Shown here: positions 7,833 to 16,221 of the stretch, piece by piece
Numbering within the stretch: the first letter of the stretch is position 1
Layout of the letters: every line of letters starts with the position of its first letter
DNA from: Chersky-806 sp038252255
GTDB lineage: Bacteria; Actinomycetota; Acidimicrobiia; IMCC26256; JAENVU01
DNA length: 64,000 nt
Assembly (NCBI GenBank): GCA_038252255.1
Contig: JBBSAM010000014.1
Coordinates: forward strand, 42,126-106,125
Direction of reading: 5' to 3'
Position numbers and translations under genes: made by a program
Notes under the pieces: model-generated
Seen by the model: the letters and a program-made list of their open reading frames with translations, nothing else
Database searches by the model: none
What the model was told of the DNA's origin: nothing

Positions 7833-9229
7833 GACGCGGCCTCGTTTGCTTCAGCGGTCTGCGGTGTTGGCGACTCCACGTCGAGATCCTCGGGTCGCAG
7901 ATCCCGCAGCTGATCGACGTCCGGGCGCTCGATGTCGCGCAAGCGCCAGGCTTGGCGAACCACGGCGGACTCGAAGAGCGTGCGGACGAACCGGCCGTTG
8001 CCGAAGCCCTCTTCGTGTGGCGTTGCCGCGAGGATCTCCCGCAGCCGCCCGACGGCCGCGTCGGTGGGCGTGAAGTCGGCGTCAGTGGCGATCCGGGAGA
8101 AGATCTCGACGAGCTCGTCGTCGCTGTAGTCGTCGAACTGCAGGGTGAGCCGGAAGCGGCTCTCGAGTCCCGGGTTCGACGTGATGAAGCGCCGCATCGG
8201 GGCGGGGTAGCCGGCGACGATCACCAGAAGCTCGTCGCGGTGATCCTCCATCTCCTTGACCAGCGTATCGATCGCTTCGCTCCCGAAATCGTCGCCCGCG
8301 AGCGCGTACGCCTCGTCGACGAAGAGCGCGCCGCCGATCGCGGTCGCGACGACTTCTGCCGTCTTGATCGCGGTCTGGCCGACGTAGCCGGCGACGAGCT
8401 CGGAGCGGTCGCATTCCACCAGGTGACCCTTGGGTAGCAGACCGACGGCCTGATAGATCGCGGCGACGAGCCGGGCGACCGTCGTCTTCCCCGTTCCCGG
8501 GTTCCCGACGAACACGAGATGGCGCGTCAGCTCGGGGTTGCGCAGCCCCCGCGCGCCGCGCAGCGCCTGGATTCGCAGCACCTGGGTCTGGTGGCGCACC
8601 TCGGTCTTGATCGCGTCGAGCCCGATCAGCTCGTCGAGCTCGACCAAGAGCTCCTCGAGCGTCTTGGCGGGTGCCTCCGGTGCCGTCGCGTCAGCGGCCG
8701 GCCCGGATGCCTCGGTGCCGCTCGCAGGCTCGCCGACCCCCGACGGGTCCGATGTGGATCGCCGCGCCGGCGAGTCGTCCACCGGCGAACCCACTCCGTC
8801 CGAGGTCCCGACGTCGGCGATGTTCGCCGCCTCGAGCTGTGCGTTGCCGATCACGCTCGCCACCGCGAGCGCCGAGATCGTGAGCTCGCCGAGCGACGCG
8901 GCGGCCATGGCCAGCTCGGCGAGGTGACGGGCGTACGTCGATGCTTCGGGCGTGCCGGCCAGCTGGCTGAGGACGGGAGTAGGGGTGCTCGCGTACGCGC
9001 CGCCGACCTCCGCCGCGTGTTCGAACTCGCGGGCCGACAGCCCGAGCGCGTCGGCCCATGCGGTCGGGGCCCCTGGTGATCTGCGGCAGACCGCGGCGGC
9101 GAGCGCGGCCGCTTCGGCACGCACGTCGATGCGCGAGGCCGACGAGTCCTGCTCGAGCGCGGTGAGCGTCTCGGCCAGGTCGTCGGCGTCGGTCACGTCA
9201 GCGCCGTTGAGGATCGAGGGCGAGCGCAC
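7829..9229 (-). CDS. AAA+ ATPase of the CbbX/SpoVK (EccA-like) type
   Basis: This protein of up to 466 residues has a helical N-terminal region (about 1-135), an acidic/Pro/Ala linker (about 136-190) and a AAA+ module. Walker A is GNPGTGKTT (242-250), Walker B is ALFVDEAY (301-308), and an arginine-finger region GLESRF ends at residue 359. A C-terminal lid domain is typical of CbbX, SpoVK and EccA ATPases, which remodel protein complexes. The GTG at 9229 overlaps the previous gene by 32 bases; a second GTG at 9196 (VTDADD) avoids the overlap and would give 455 residues. Neither has a clear ribosome binding site. Its place upstream of glnX suggests it remodels a component of this signalling operon, which is inference. 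Confidence 0.9.
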   Translation of the reverse strand: MRSPSILNGADVTDADDLAETLTALEQDSSASRIDVRAEAAALAAAVCRRSPGAPTAWADALGLSAREFEHAAEVGGAYASTPTPVLSQLAGTPEASTYARHLAELAMAAASLGELTISALAVASVIGNAQLEAANIADVGTSDGVGSPVDDSPARRSTSDPSGVGEPASGTEASGPAADATAPEAPAKTLEELLVELDELIGLDAIKTEVRHQTQVLRIQALRGARGLRNPELTRHLVFVGNPGTGKTTVARLVAAIYQAVGLLPKGHLVECDRSELVAGYVGQTAIKTAEVVATAIGGALFVDEAYALAGDDFGSEAIDTLVKEMEDHRDELLVIVAGYPAPMRRFITSNPGLESRFRLTLQFDDYSDDELVEIFSRIATDADFTPTDAAVGRLREILAATPHEEGFGNGRFVRTLFESAVVRQAWRLRDIERPDVDQLRDLRPEDLDVESPTPQTAEANEAAS

Positions 9230-9896
9230 CGGAGGAGAACTTCTCGGCCAGGAAGCGGCCGTGCGCGATCAACGCGTCGGCGTCGGCCCGACATGCCGCG
9301 TCGAACACGTCGTCCATCTTGGAGCCGAGGAGGTCGAGCTGGTCGCACAGGATGGCGAGCGACGTCTTGCCGCCCGACACGGCGCGGTGATCGGCGAAGT
9401 CCGATGGCAGGCGCATGTACGCGGCGACGGCTTCCGGTAGGTAGCTGGTTGCGGTGCGCAGCACCGCGTGCGCTTGCGCGCTTCCGGTACCGAGCTGGTC
9501 GAGGCGCGGGATCGTGAGTCGAACCGTGTTCGCGACTCGCTGCACGCGTGCTTCGACCGTGGCCGGGACCTTGCCGTGGATCTGCGTGAGCAGTCGGTCG
9601 AGCGCGGCCAGAGTCGCCGCGTCCTCATCGGCCGCGACCGGGTTCGCGGGTGCATGGCCGCTCCGGTGCCGCCACGCATGCACGGTCAGATGGCCCGCCG
9701 CGTAGATGGGCGCCGCAACGATGATGCCGATGGTCGCCGGCACCGCGCCCAGAGCTCCGAGTGCTGCGCAACCCAGCGCCGTCGCGCCCATCGCGATCGC
9801 TGAACCGCCCGCCACCTGAGCGGCGAGCCGCTTCGAACCTGGTTCGGGGTCGCTTGATGTTCCGGTCGAGCGGGCGGACGTCACGGGCGTGGTCAC
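9198..9896 (-). CDS. XpaC-like membrane protein, partner of TelA
   Basis: This 232-residue protein has two adjacent hydrophobic segments at about residues 30-52 and 54-72, followed by a soluble helical domain of about 150 residues. The arrangement and its position directly after telA match the XpaC (5-bromo-4-chloroindolyl phosphate hydrolysis) family commonly paired with TelA, although I cannot see a diagnostic catalytic motif. The GTG start at 9896 overlaps the telA stop as GTGA, so translation is probably coupled. The likely location is the inner side of the cytoplasmic membrane. The family name is an inference from topology and neighbourhood; a more cautious call is conserved membrane-anchored helical protein. 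Confidence 0.72.
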   Translation of the reverse strand: MTTPVTSARSTGTSSDPEPGSKRLAAQVAGGSAIAMGATALGCAALGALGAVPATIGIIVAAPIYAAGHLTVHAWRHRSGHAPANPVAADEDAATLAALDRLLTQIHGKVPATVEARVQRVANTVRLTIPRLDQLGTGSAQAHAVLRTATSYLPEAVAAYMRLPSDFADHRAVSGGKTSLAILCDQLDLLGSKMDDVFDAACRADADALIAHGRFLAEKFSSGALALDPQRR

Positions 9897-11128
9897 CCCA
9901 TTGGCTTCTTGCCGAGATCCAGCACGTCCGTACCACTGGAGGACTCGCGGGCGTCGGACGCCCTCGCCCGCGCCAGGTAGGTCTGCGACTTGCCGATCTC
10001 CGTTTCGAGCGCAGTGACGGTCTGCGCCATCGAATCGAGAGCCTGCGCCTTGAAGGTGTCGATCGCATCCATCGACTGGTAGATGTTGTTGAACGCGGCG
10101 CGCAGCGACTCGATGCTGATGGTGGTGGACGCGGCCTGCTTGTTGATGTCGACGCTCTGGGTCGCGAGGAGCTGCGAGGTCGACTCGATGAGCTTCGAGG
10201 TCGTCGTGTTCAGCGCGGTGATCTGGTCGAGCACGAGCTTCTGATTCGCAAGGGCCTGGGCGACGATCACCGCCGTCCGTAGTGCCGCGACAGTGGTCGT
10301 GGTCGCCCGGTCGACGCCCTTGATCAGCTCGAGGTTGTTCTTCCGGACGAGGTCGATCGCCAGGTAACCCTGGATGGAGACGGCTTGCTGGGTGAGCAGG
10401 TCCTCGTGCTTCTGGCGGGCGTAGAACAGCACGTCGTCGCGTAGGGCTTTGGCCTTCTCCGGGTCCGTCGCCTCGATCTGGGCGATCTTCTCGGCCAGGG
10501 CCGCGTCGAGGCGCTGCGCGATGTAGATGTACTGCGTGAGCCGCTGCATCGTCTCCCAGAGATGCACCTTCTCCTGCTCGAGCGCGGCGTTGTCCTTGCG
10601 CAACTCGTCCTGGCCGTCGTAGAGCGCCTTGATGATCGCGTCGATGTGTGACTGCGCGCTCTCGTACTTCCGGAAGTAGTCGCGGATCTTGTCGCCAAAC
10701 GGGATCATGCCGAGGAGCTTCTTGGTCCCGGTCGCTTGCTTGGGATCGAGGTCCTCGACCGTCCGGCGCAGGTCGAGCAGGGTGTCCGCGACCTTGGCAC
10801 CCTCGCTCAACGGGCCGTGTTGCAGCGCCCGGACCGGCGACGCGAGGAGCCGGTTCGAAGTCTCGGCCGCGGCGCGGATGTCGTCGTCGCCCATCGATGC
10901 GACGTCGCCGGCCTTCGCCGTGAACGCGGGGGAGTGGACGTCGAGGTCGACGATCCCGTTGACGTACTCGGCCACCTTGGCGTCGAGGCCCGGCACGGCG
11001 GCCGCGTCGATGGGCACCAGACCCTCGGCCTGCGTCGGCGCGATCGCAGTCACCGGTGCCGGCGGGGTGAGCGTCAGCTCGGCCGATGCGGCGGCTGGCG
11101 GGGTGAGGCTCTCGGGGGTCACGCTCAT
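9893..11128 (-). CDS. telA: TelA/KlaA-family toxic anion resistance protein
   Basis: The ATG at 11128 (MSVTPESLTP) is preceded by AGGAG seven bases upstream, so it is preferred to longer readings. The 411-residue product is almost entirely alpha-helical after a Pro/Ala-rich N-terminus of about 40 residues. It carries the conserved TelA core: a GMIPFGDKIRDYFRKY-type motif near residue 155, then long helices rich in Gln, Asn and Thr around a YLAIDLVRKNN segment. TelA proteins are linked to tellurite, nisin and other cell-envelope stress phenotypes, but their biochemical role is unsettled. It is the promoter-proximal gene of the nine-gene operon and overlaps the XpaC-like gene by four bases. Confidence 0.93.
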   Translation of the reverse strand: MSVTPESLTPPAAASAELTLTPPAPVTAIAPTQAEGLVPIDAAAVPGLDAKVAEYVNGIVDLDVHSPAFTAKAGDVASMGDDDIRAAAETSNRLLASPVRALQHGPLSEGAKVADTLLDLRRTVEDLDPKQATGTKKLLGMIPFGDKIRDYFRKYESAQSHIDAIIKALYDGQDELRKDNAALEQEKVHLWETMQRLTQYIYIAQRLDAALAEKIAQIEATDPEKAKALRDDVLFYARQKHEDLLTQQAVSIQGYLAIDLVRKNNLELIKGVDRATTTTVAALRTAVIVAQALANQKLVLDQITALNTTTSKLIESTSQLLATQSVDINKQAASTTISIESLRAAFNNIYQSMDAIDTFKAQALDSMAQTVTALETEIGKSQTYLARARASDARESSSGTDVLDLGKKPMG

Positions 11129-11607
11129 GCGTTGTGCTCCTGGTTCTGGGCCGATCGTCACGCCGAGTCTGGTCCCCCGATTCGGCCGCCTTCTGCCCGC
11201 CCGTACGGTACTTCCCGGGGAGGGCGCACGGTCACGGCGGCCGGGTTCCGCAAGGCTCCCGCCATTGCTCCACGTACCCGTCGAAGACCCGGGCGGTCGC
11301 CGCGCCGACCTCGAGCTAGAGAAGTCGCGCCGATCGGAACCAAACTGATGGGGTAGTTGCTGGACGGCGCGTCCGTGCCGAGTTGCCAGACGGATGTCAA
11401 TCCACCAGCTGCGGTGGCGGGCGCGTTGAGCGCGTGTTCGTGGCGCCTGGCTCCTCACCGCGGTGCGGGTCATGTACAAGACGAAGGTCAAGCACCAGCG
11501 CGCGGTGAAGCACTTCTTGTCGAAGACGTCAAACGTCCAGGTGACATGAGCCCGGCCTCAGCCCTTGAACACTTCGGCGGGTCCGCCGCGCTGGGCTTAG
11601 CGCTCTC
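11129..11607. other. Intergenic region upstream of telA and downstream of coxM
   Basis: This 479-base stretch must hold the promoter of the minus-strand telA operon, but I cannot point to convincing -35/-10 hexamers. A short plus-strand frame at 11472-11549 encodes a lysine-rich 25-residue peptide (MYKTKVKHQR...) whose codon choice looks coding. It may be a decayed N-terminus of some protein, but nothing firmer can be said. Confidence 0.4.
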
Positions 11608-12438
11608 TCACTTCTCCTTGGCCGAACCCTCGAGCGCCCGTCGCGTGAGCACGCGTGCGAGGTGCTCGCGGTACCTGGCGTCCGCATTGAGGTCTGCGGG
11701 TGGCTCGGTACCATCGGCGGCGCGAGCCGCGGCGTCGACGATCGACGTGCCTGCGGCAAGCTCCTCCTCCACCCCACGCGCCCGCAACGGCGTGGCGCCC
11801 ATGTTGACGAGCGCTACGTGTGTCGCACCGTTCGTCCGCACCGCGAGCGCGCCGACGATCGCCCAGTCCTGGGCGCGGCGGTTGAACTTCTGGTACGAGA
11901 AGCCACTCGCACCGGTCTTGGGCACTCGGATCTCGGTCAGCACCTCGTCAGGTTCGAGCGCGGTCTCGAGGAACCCCGCAAAGAAGTCGGTGACCGGTAT
12001 CTCACGAGCACCACGCGGGCCGCGCGCCACGAACGTCGCGTCCAAAGCCAGCAGAACCGCGGGCAGGTCGGACGCCGGGTCGCCGTGCGCGGCCGAGCCG
12101 CCAATCGTGCCGCGGTGGCGGACCTGGTTGTCGCCGACCTGGGTGGCGACCGCGCGCAACACGCCGCATTCGCGCGTCAAGAGGTCTGAGGTCTCGAGGT
12201 CGCGATGCCTGGTGAGCGCGCCGATCGCCACGTGGTCGCCCGCGTCGCGGATGTAGGTCAGGTCGTCGACGCGACCTACGTCGACCAGTACCGACGGCAC
12301 CGCGAGTCGCAGCTTCATGAGCGGCAGGAGGCTCATCCCACCCGCGAGCAGCTTCGCGTCACTGCCATGCTCGGCGAGCAGCGTGACGGCCTCGTCCGCG
12401 GAGTCTGCCCGTGCATACTCGAACGCCGCCGGGATCAT
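11608..12438 (-). CDS. coxM: FAD-binding medium subunit of a molybdenum hydroxylase (CoxM-like)
   Basis: This 276-residue protein is the flavin subunit of a xanthine-oxidase-family enzyme. The FAD-binding motifs AGGMSLLP (about 32-39) and TIGGSAAHGDPASDLP (about 112-127) are both present, and the length matches CoxM/CutM. It would pass electrons from the iron-sulfur subunit to the final acceptor. The ATG at 12438 overlaps the coxL stop as ATGA, and it is the last gene of the S-L-M operon. The substrate is unknown because the large subunit is form II. No maturation genes (coxD/E/F or a MoCu insertase) follow. Confidence 0.93.
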   Translation of the reverse strand: MIPAAFEYARADSADEAVTLLAEHGSDAKLLAGGMSLLPLMKLRLAVPSVLVDVGRVDDLTYIRDAGDHVAIGALTRHRDLETSDLLTRECGVLRAVATQVGDNQVRHRGTIGGSAAHGDPASDLPAVLLALDATFVARGPRGAREIPVTDFFAGFLETALEPDEVLTEIRVPKTGASGFSYQKFNRRAQDWAIVGALAVRTNGATHVALVNMGATPLRARGVEEELAAGTSIVDAAARAADGTEPPADLNADARYREHLARVLTRRALEGSAKEK

Positions 12439-14795
12439 CGGGGCCCTGCTTTCGCGGCGGTGATTGCCTCCCAGACCCGCTGGGGGGTAGCGGGCATGTC
12501 GATGTCGGTGATGCCGTACGGAGAGAGGGCATCGACGACCGCGTTCATCACCGTCGGGGTCGCGGCGATGGTGCCGGCCTCACCGATGCCCTTGACCCCC
12601 ATCGGGTTCGTGGGGCTCGGCGTCACCGTGTGGCCGAGCTCGATGCTCGGCACGTCGGCCGCCGATGGCACCAGGTAGTCGAGCAGGCTCGACGTCAGCA
12701 GGTTGCCGGCGGCGTCGTACACGGCTTCCTCCCAGAGCGCCTGGGCCACGCCCTGCACCACGCCTCCGTGCACCTGACCCTCCACGATGAGCGGGTTCAC
12801 CTGGTTGCCACAGTCGTCGACCGCGACGTATCGCACCAGCTCGACGCGACCGGTCTCCTCATCGATCTCGACCACCGCGATGTGCACCCCGAACGGGAAC
12901 GTGAAGTTCGGTGGGTCCCACGTGATGTCGCCGTCGAGGTTGGGCTCCATGCCGTCGGGCAGGTCGTGTGCCGTGAACGCTTCGAACGCGACGGCTTGGA
13001 TCGACATCGCCCGTGCCGGTGTGCCACGCACCCGGAATTCGCCTTCGACGAACTCGAGGTCGCCCTCGGCCGCCTCGAGCTGATGAGCAACGATGACGCG
13101 CGCCTTCTCCACGACCTTCTCGCACGCCAGATAGACCGCCGTGCCGCCGACCGAGAGCGACCGTGAGCCGTAGGTGTCGAGACCGTGAGGCGAGATCGCG
13201 GTATCGGAGTGGAGCACGTCGACGTCTTCGGCCGGCACCCCGAGACGGTCGGCCACGATCATCGACCAGCTCGTCTCGTGACCCTGGCCGTGCGGGGCAG
13301 TGCCGGTGACCACCTGGACCTTGCCGGTCGGGAGCACGCGCACACTCGCGGACTCCCAGCCACCGGCCGAGTAGTTGAGCGACGCGAGGACGCGGCTCGG
13401 CGCCAGGCCGCACATCTCTACGTAGGTACAGAGCCCGATACCGAGCTGCACGGAGTCACCCCGCGCTCGCCGAGCGGCCTGATCCGCGCGTAGCGCGTCA
13501 TAGCTGGCGAGACGCAGCGCCTCGTCGAGCGCGCCGTCATAGTTCCCGGAGTCGAAGACGAGCCCGGCGGGGGAGTCATAGGGGAACTGGTCGGACTTGA
13601 TGTAGTTGCGGCGCCGGATCTCGACCGGATCGACGCCGATCTTCGCGGCGAGCGCGTCCATCGCCCGCTCGATCGCGTACGTCGCCTCGGGACGGCCGGC
13701 TCCCCGGTACGCGTCGGTGGGTGTGCGGTTCGTGAACACACCCTTGCAGGTGAACGAATACGCGCCGACGTCGTACACCCCGTGGTACAGGAACGCGCCC
13801 AGGAGCGGGATGCCGGGGGTCACGAGCTGGAGGTAGGCGCCCATGTCGGCGACGAGGTGGACGCGCACCGCGGCCACCTTGCCGGTGGCGTCGGCGGCGA
13901 GCTCGATGTCCTGGATCTGGCCCCGACCGTGGATGGTGGCTTGCGCGTTCTCGCTGCGCTCTTCCGTCCAACGAACGGGCCGGCCCAGCCGGCGCGCCAG
14001 CGCGACGCAGAGCACTTCCTCCGAGTACACGTTGAGCTTGGACCCGAACCCGCCCCCGACGGCCGGCGCGATCACGCGGATGGTTTGCTCGGGGACGCCC
14101 AGCGTGATGCCGAGCATGACCTTGAGGATGTGCGGAATCTGGGTGGACGAGTACACGGTGATGTTGCCGCCGAACGGCTCGGGCAGCACCACGACGCCCC
14201 GTGGTTCCATGGCCATCGGGATCAGGCGCTGCTGGAGATAGCGCTCGGACACGACGTGCGCCGCGTTGGCGAACGCGGCGTCGACCGCGGCGGGGTCCGG
14301 GATCAGGCTCCAGGTGTAGCTCTCGTTCGTGCCGAGCTCGGCGTGCACGAGGTTCTTGTCCGCGGCCGCGGTCTCGAGGTCCAAGACCGCCGGGAGCGCG
14401 TCGTACTCGACAACGATCGCCTCGAGCGCGTCGCGCGCCGCCTGCTTGGACTCCGCGACCACGACCGCAACCGCGTCACCTACATAGCCCACCTCGTCGA
14501 TCGCTATCGGCCAGTGCTCGGGGTTCTTCATGTCGTCGGTGACTGGCCAGGCGCACGGCAACGGGTTGGCCCACTCGTCGCGCAAATCCGCGCCGGTGTG
14601 CACTGCGACGACGCCGGGCATCGCGGCGGCTGCGCTGGTGTCGATCGACGAGATGCGCGCGTGCGCGACGCTGCTGCGCAGGAGCTTGACGTGTAGCGCC
14701 CCCGGGACGGCGAGATCGTCCACGAAACGCGCCTCACCGGTCAGCAGCGCGGCGTCCTCCCGCCGGAGCTGCCGGGTGCCGAGGACAGGCGTCAC
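12435..14795 (-). CDS. coxL: Molybdopterin-binding large subunit, form II CoxL-like hydroxylase
   Basis: The GTG at 14795 is chosen because it overlaps the coxS stop as GTGA and gives a normal-length 786-residue subunit starting MTPVLGTRQL. The xanthine oxidase-type molybdopterin motif VGGGFGSK lies at about 246-253. The active-site loop reads AYRGAGR (362-368), the form II signature; true aerobic CO dehydrogenases (form I) have AYxCSFR. A conserved GEAG motif lies near the C-terminus. The protein is therefore best called an aldehyde oxidase/xanthine dehydrogenase-like hydroxylase of unknown substrate, and CO oxidation should not be assumed. It works as an S-L-M heterotrimer, probably dimerised, in the cytoplasm or at the membrane. 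Confidence 0.94.
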   Translation of the reverse strand: MTPVLGTRQLRREDAALLTGEARFVDDLAVPGALHVKLLRSSVAHARISSIDTSAAAAMPGVVAVHTGADLRDEWANPLPCAWPVTDDMKNPEHWPIAIDEVGYVGDAVAVVVAESKQAARDALEAIVVEYDALPAVLDLETAAADKNLVHAELGTNESYTWSLIPDPAAVDAAFANAAHVVSERYLQQRLIPMAMEPRGVVVLPEPFGGNITVYSSTQIPHILKVMLGITLGVPEQTIRVIAPAVGGGFGSKLNVYSEEVLCVALARRLGRPVRWTEERSENAQATIHGRGQIQDIELAADATGKVAAVRVHLVADMGAYLQLVTPGIPLLGAFLYHGVYDVGAYSFTCKGVFTNRTPTDAYRGAGRPEATYAIERAMDALAAKIGVDPVEIRRRNYIKSDQFPYDSPAGLVFDSGNYDGALDEALRLASYDALRADQAARRARGDSVQLGIGLCTYVEMCGLAPSRVLASLNYSAGGWESASVRVLPTGKVQVVTGTAPHGQGHETSWSMIVADRLGVPAEDVDVLHSDTAISPHGLDTYGSRSLSVGGTAVYLACEKVVEKARVIVAHQLEAAEGDLEFVEGEFRVRGTPARAMSIQAVAFEAFTAHDLPDGMEPNLDGDITWDPPNFTFPFGVHIAVVEIDEETGRVELVRYVAVDDCGNQVNPLIVEGQVHGGVVQGVAQALWEEAVYDAAGNLLTSSLLDYLVPSAADVPSIELGHTVTPSPTNPMGVKGIGEAGTIAATPTVMNAVVDALSPYGITDIDMPATPQRVWEAITAAKAGPR

Positions 14796-15268
14796 CGCGC
14801 ACCGGCCAAGGTGTCGGCCGCGGCGAGGACGGCCTGGACGATGTTGTGGTACCCGGTGCATCGACAGAGGTTGCCCTCGAGGCCGAGCCGCACTTCCTGC
14901 TCGGTCGGCGCCGGGTTCTCCTCGAGCAACGAGGCCGCGGCGAGGACCATGCCGGCGGTGCAGAAGCCGCACTGCAGGCCGTGGTGCTCGTGGAACGCTT
15001 GTTGCACCGGGTGCAGCGCGCCGTTCACGGCCAAGCCTTCGATCGTGGTGACGGACCTACCTTCGGCCTGCGCCGCGAGCATCGTGCAGGACTTCACCGA
15101 CTCGCCCTCCACGAGCACCGTGCAGGCCCCGCAGCTCGAGGTGTCGCACCCGACCTTCGTGCCCGTGAGCCCGGCAGCATCCCGCAGGTACTGCACGAGA
15201 AGCGTGCGAGGCTCGACCTCACGGTCTTCGGCCGAGCCGTTGACGGTCATCGCGATGCGCAACCGCAT
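14792..15268 (-). CDS. coxS: [2Fe-2S] small subunit of a molybdenum hydroxylase (CoxS-like)
   Basis: This 158-residue ferredoxin-like subunit has both expected clusters: Cys41, Cys46, Cys49 and Cys61 in the plant-type [2Fe-2S] domain, and Cys100, Cys103, Cys135 and Cys137 in the C-terminal helical domain (CGFCTAGM and CRCTGY). The ATG at 15268 is preceded by CAGGGGGTG and gives the usual family length; an ATG six codons further in is also possible. It is the first gene of the S-L-M operon and overlaps coxL by four bases. It relays electrons from the molybdenum centre to the FAD subunit. Confidence 0.94.
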   Translation of the reverse strand: MRLRIAMTVNGSAEDREVEPRTLLVQYLRDAAGLTGTKVGCDTSSCGACTVLVEGESVKSCTMLAAQAEGRSVTTIEGLAVNGALHPVQQAFHEHHGLQCGFCTAGMVLAAASLLEENPAPTEQEVRLGLEGNLCRCTGYHNIVQAVLAAADTLAGAR

Positions 15269-15528
15269 CACCCCCTGTTCCGTCGGACCCCGGCACCTTC
15301 GCGCAGAGTCAGGAGGTGCGCCAGGGCCTCGGTCGCGGGATACGTCGCCGCGATGCGTTCCGTGTCGAGAGATTTCCGTTCCCCGCGCCGCTCCCGCGAG
15401 ACCTACGACCAGCCCCGCGGACGTTTCGCGGCACTGTTGCATCGAAAACTCATCGGGACCTCTGACCTGCGGGTTTACCCAGAGTTGCGGTCACAGTGCC
15501 ATTGATTCGCGGAGCGGCGGTATGGGAT

Positions 15529-16197
15529 ATGGAGATGACGACCACTTCTTCGTGGTCGTACCGTCGGCGTCGCATGGAGGACGGTCTCGCTTCCCTGGTT
15601 CCCGCATTGCTGCAGTCGAGCCCGGTCGTCGCGATCGTCGAGCTGTGCGGGTCGCGGGCATTGGGAACCGAGGGTCGCTACTCCGACTGGGACTTCCGCG
15701 TCTCTACCCGGGACTTCGCGGCGTTTGCGCCGGAGCTGCCAGGGCTGGTCCGAGCGCTCGATCCGCTGGTCGAGCAGTGGGACCGACTCTGTGACGACGC
15801 CTGCTACATGCTCATCGTCACTGGCCCCTCCAAGATCGACCTGATCTTTGCGGACGTTCCGCACGAACGCGATCCTCCGTGGGTCGTCAACACCAGCACC
15901 TTGTCCGGGATCGACGATCACTTCTGGGACTGGGTGCTCTGGTTGACATCGAAGGTCGACGCAGGGAAGGACTCACTCGTCGAAGCAGAGCTCACCACGA
16001 TGCATGACCATCTCCTCGCTCCGATGGGTATCCCCGCGCCGACTACGTCGCTTCGTGATGTCGTCAAGCAGTACATCGACGCGCGTGACCTCTGTGCTGA
16101 GCGTCTCGGCGTGGTGGTCGACCGAAGCGTGGAGTACGAGGTCGCACCGATCGTCGATGCCGTCTGCCGACACTCACCAAACGAGACGTCGACGTAG
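15529..16197 (+). CDS. Nucleotidyltransferase-fold protein
   Basis: This protein of about 222 residues carries the polymerase-beta-type nucleotidyltransferase signature: GSRALGTEGRYSDWDFRV, that is, GS followed by a spaced DxD-like pair. A later KIDLIF strand could supply the third acidic residue. Such proteins transfer a nucleotide to a small molecule, RNA or protein; the overall look is closest to aminoglycoside-nucleotidyltransferase-like families, with a helical C-terminal half. The start is uncertain: GTG 15496, ATG 15529, ATG 15535 and ATG 15574 are all in frame, and none has a strong ribosome binding site. It is transcribed away from the cox operon, and the lactonase-like gene follows after 24 bases. 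The substrate is unknown. Confidence 0.75.
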   Translation: MEMTTTSSWSYRRRRMEDGLASLVPALLQSSPVVAIVELCGSRALGTEGRYSDWDFRVSTRDFAAFAPELPGLVRALDPLVEQWDRLCDDACYMLIVTGPSKIDLIFADVPHERDPPWVVNTSTLSGIDDHFWDWVLWLTSKVDAGKDSLVEAELTTMHDHLLAPMGIPAPTTSLRDVVKQYIDARDLCAERLGVVVDRSVEYEVAPIVDAVCRHSPNETST

Positions 16198-16221
16198 CGC
16201 TTCCTTCCGGCGTTCTGGAGC

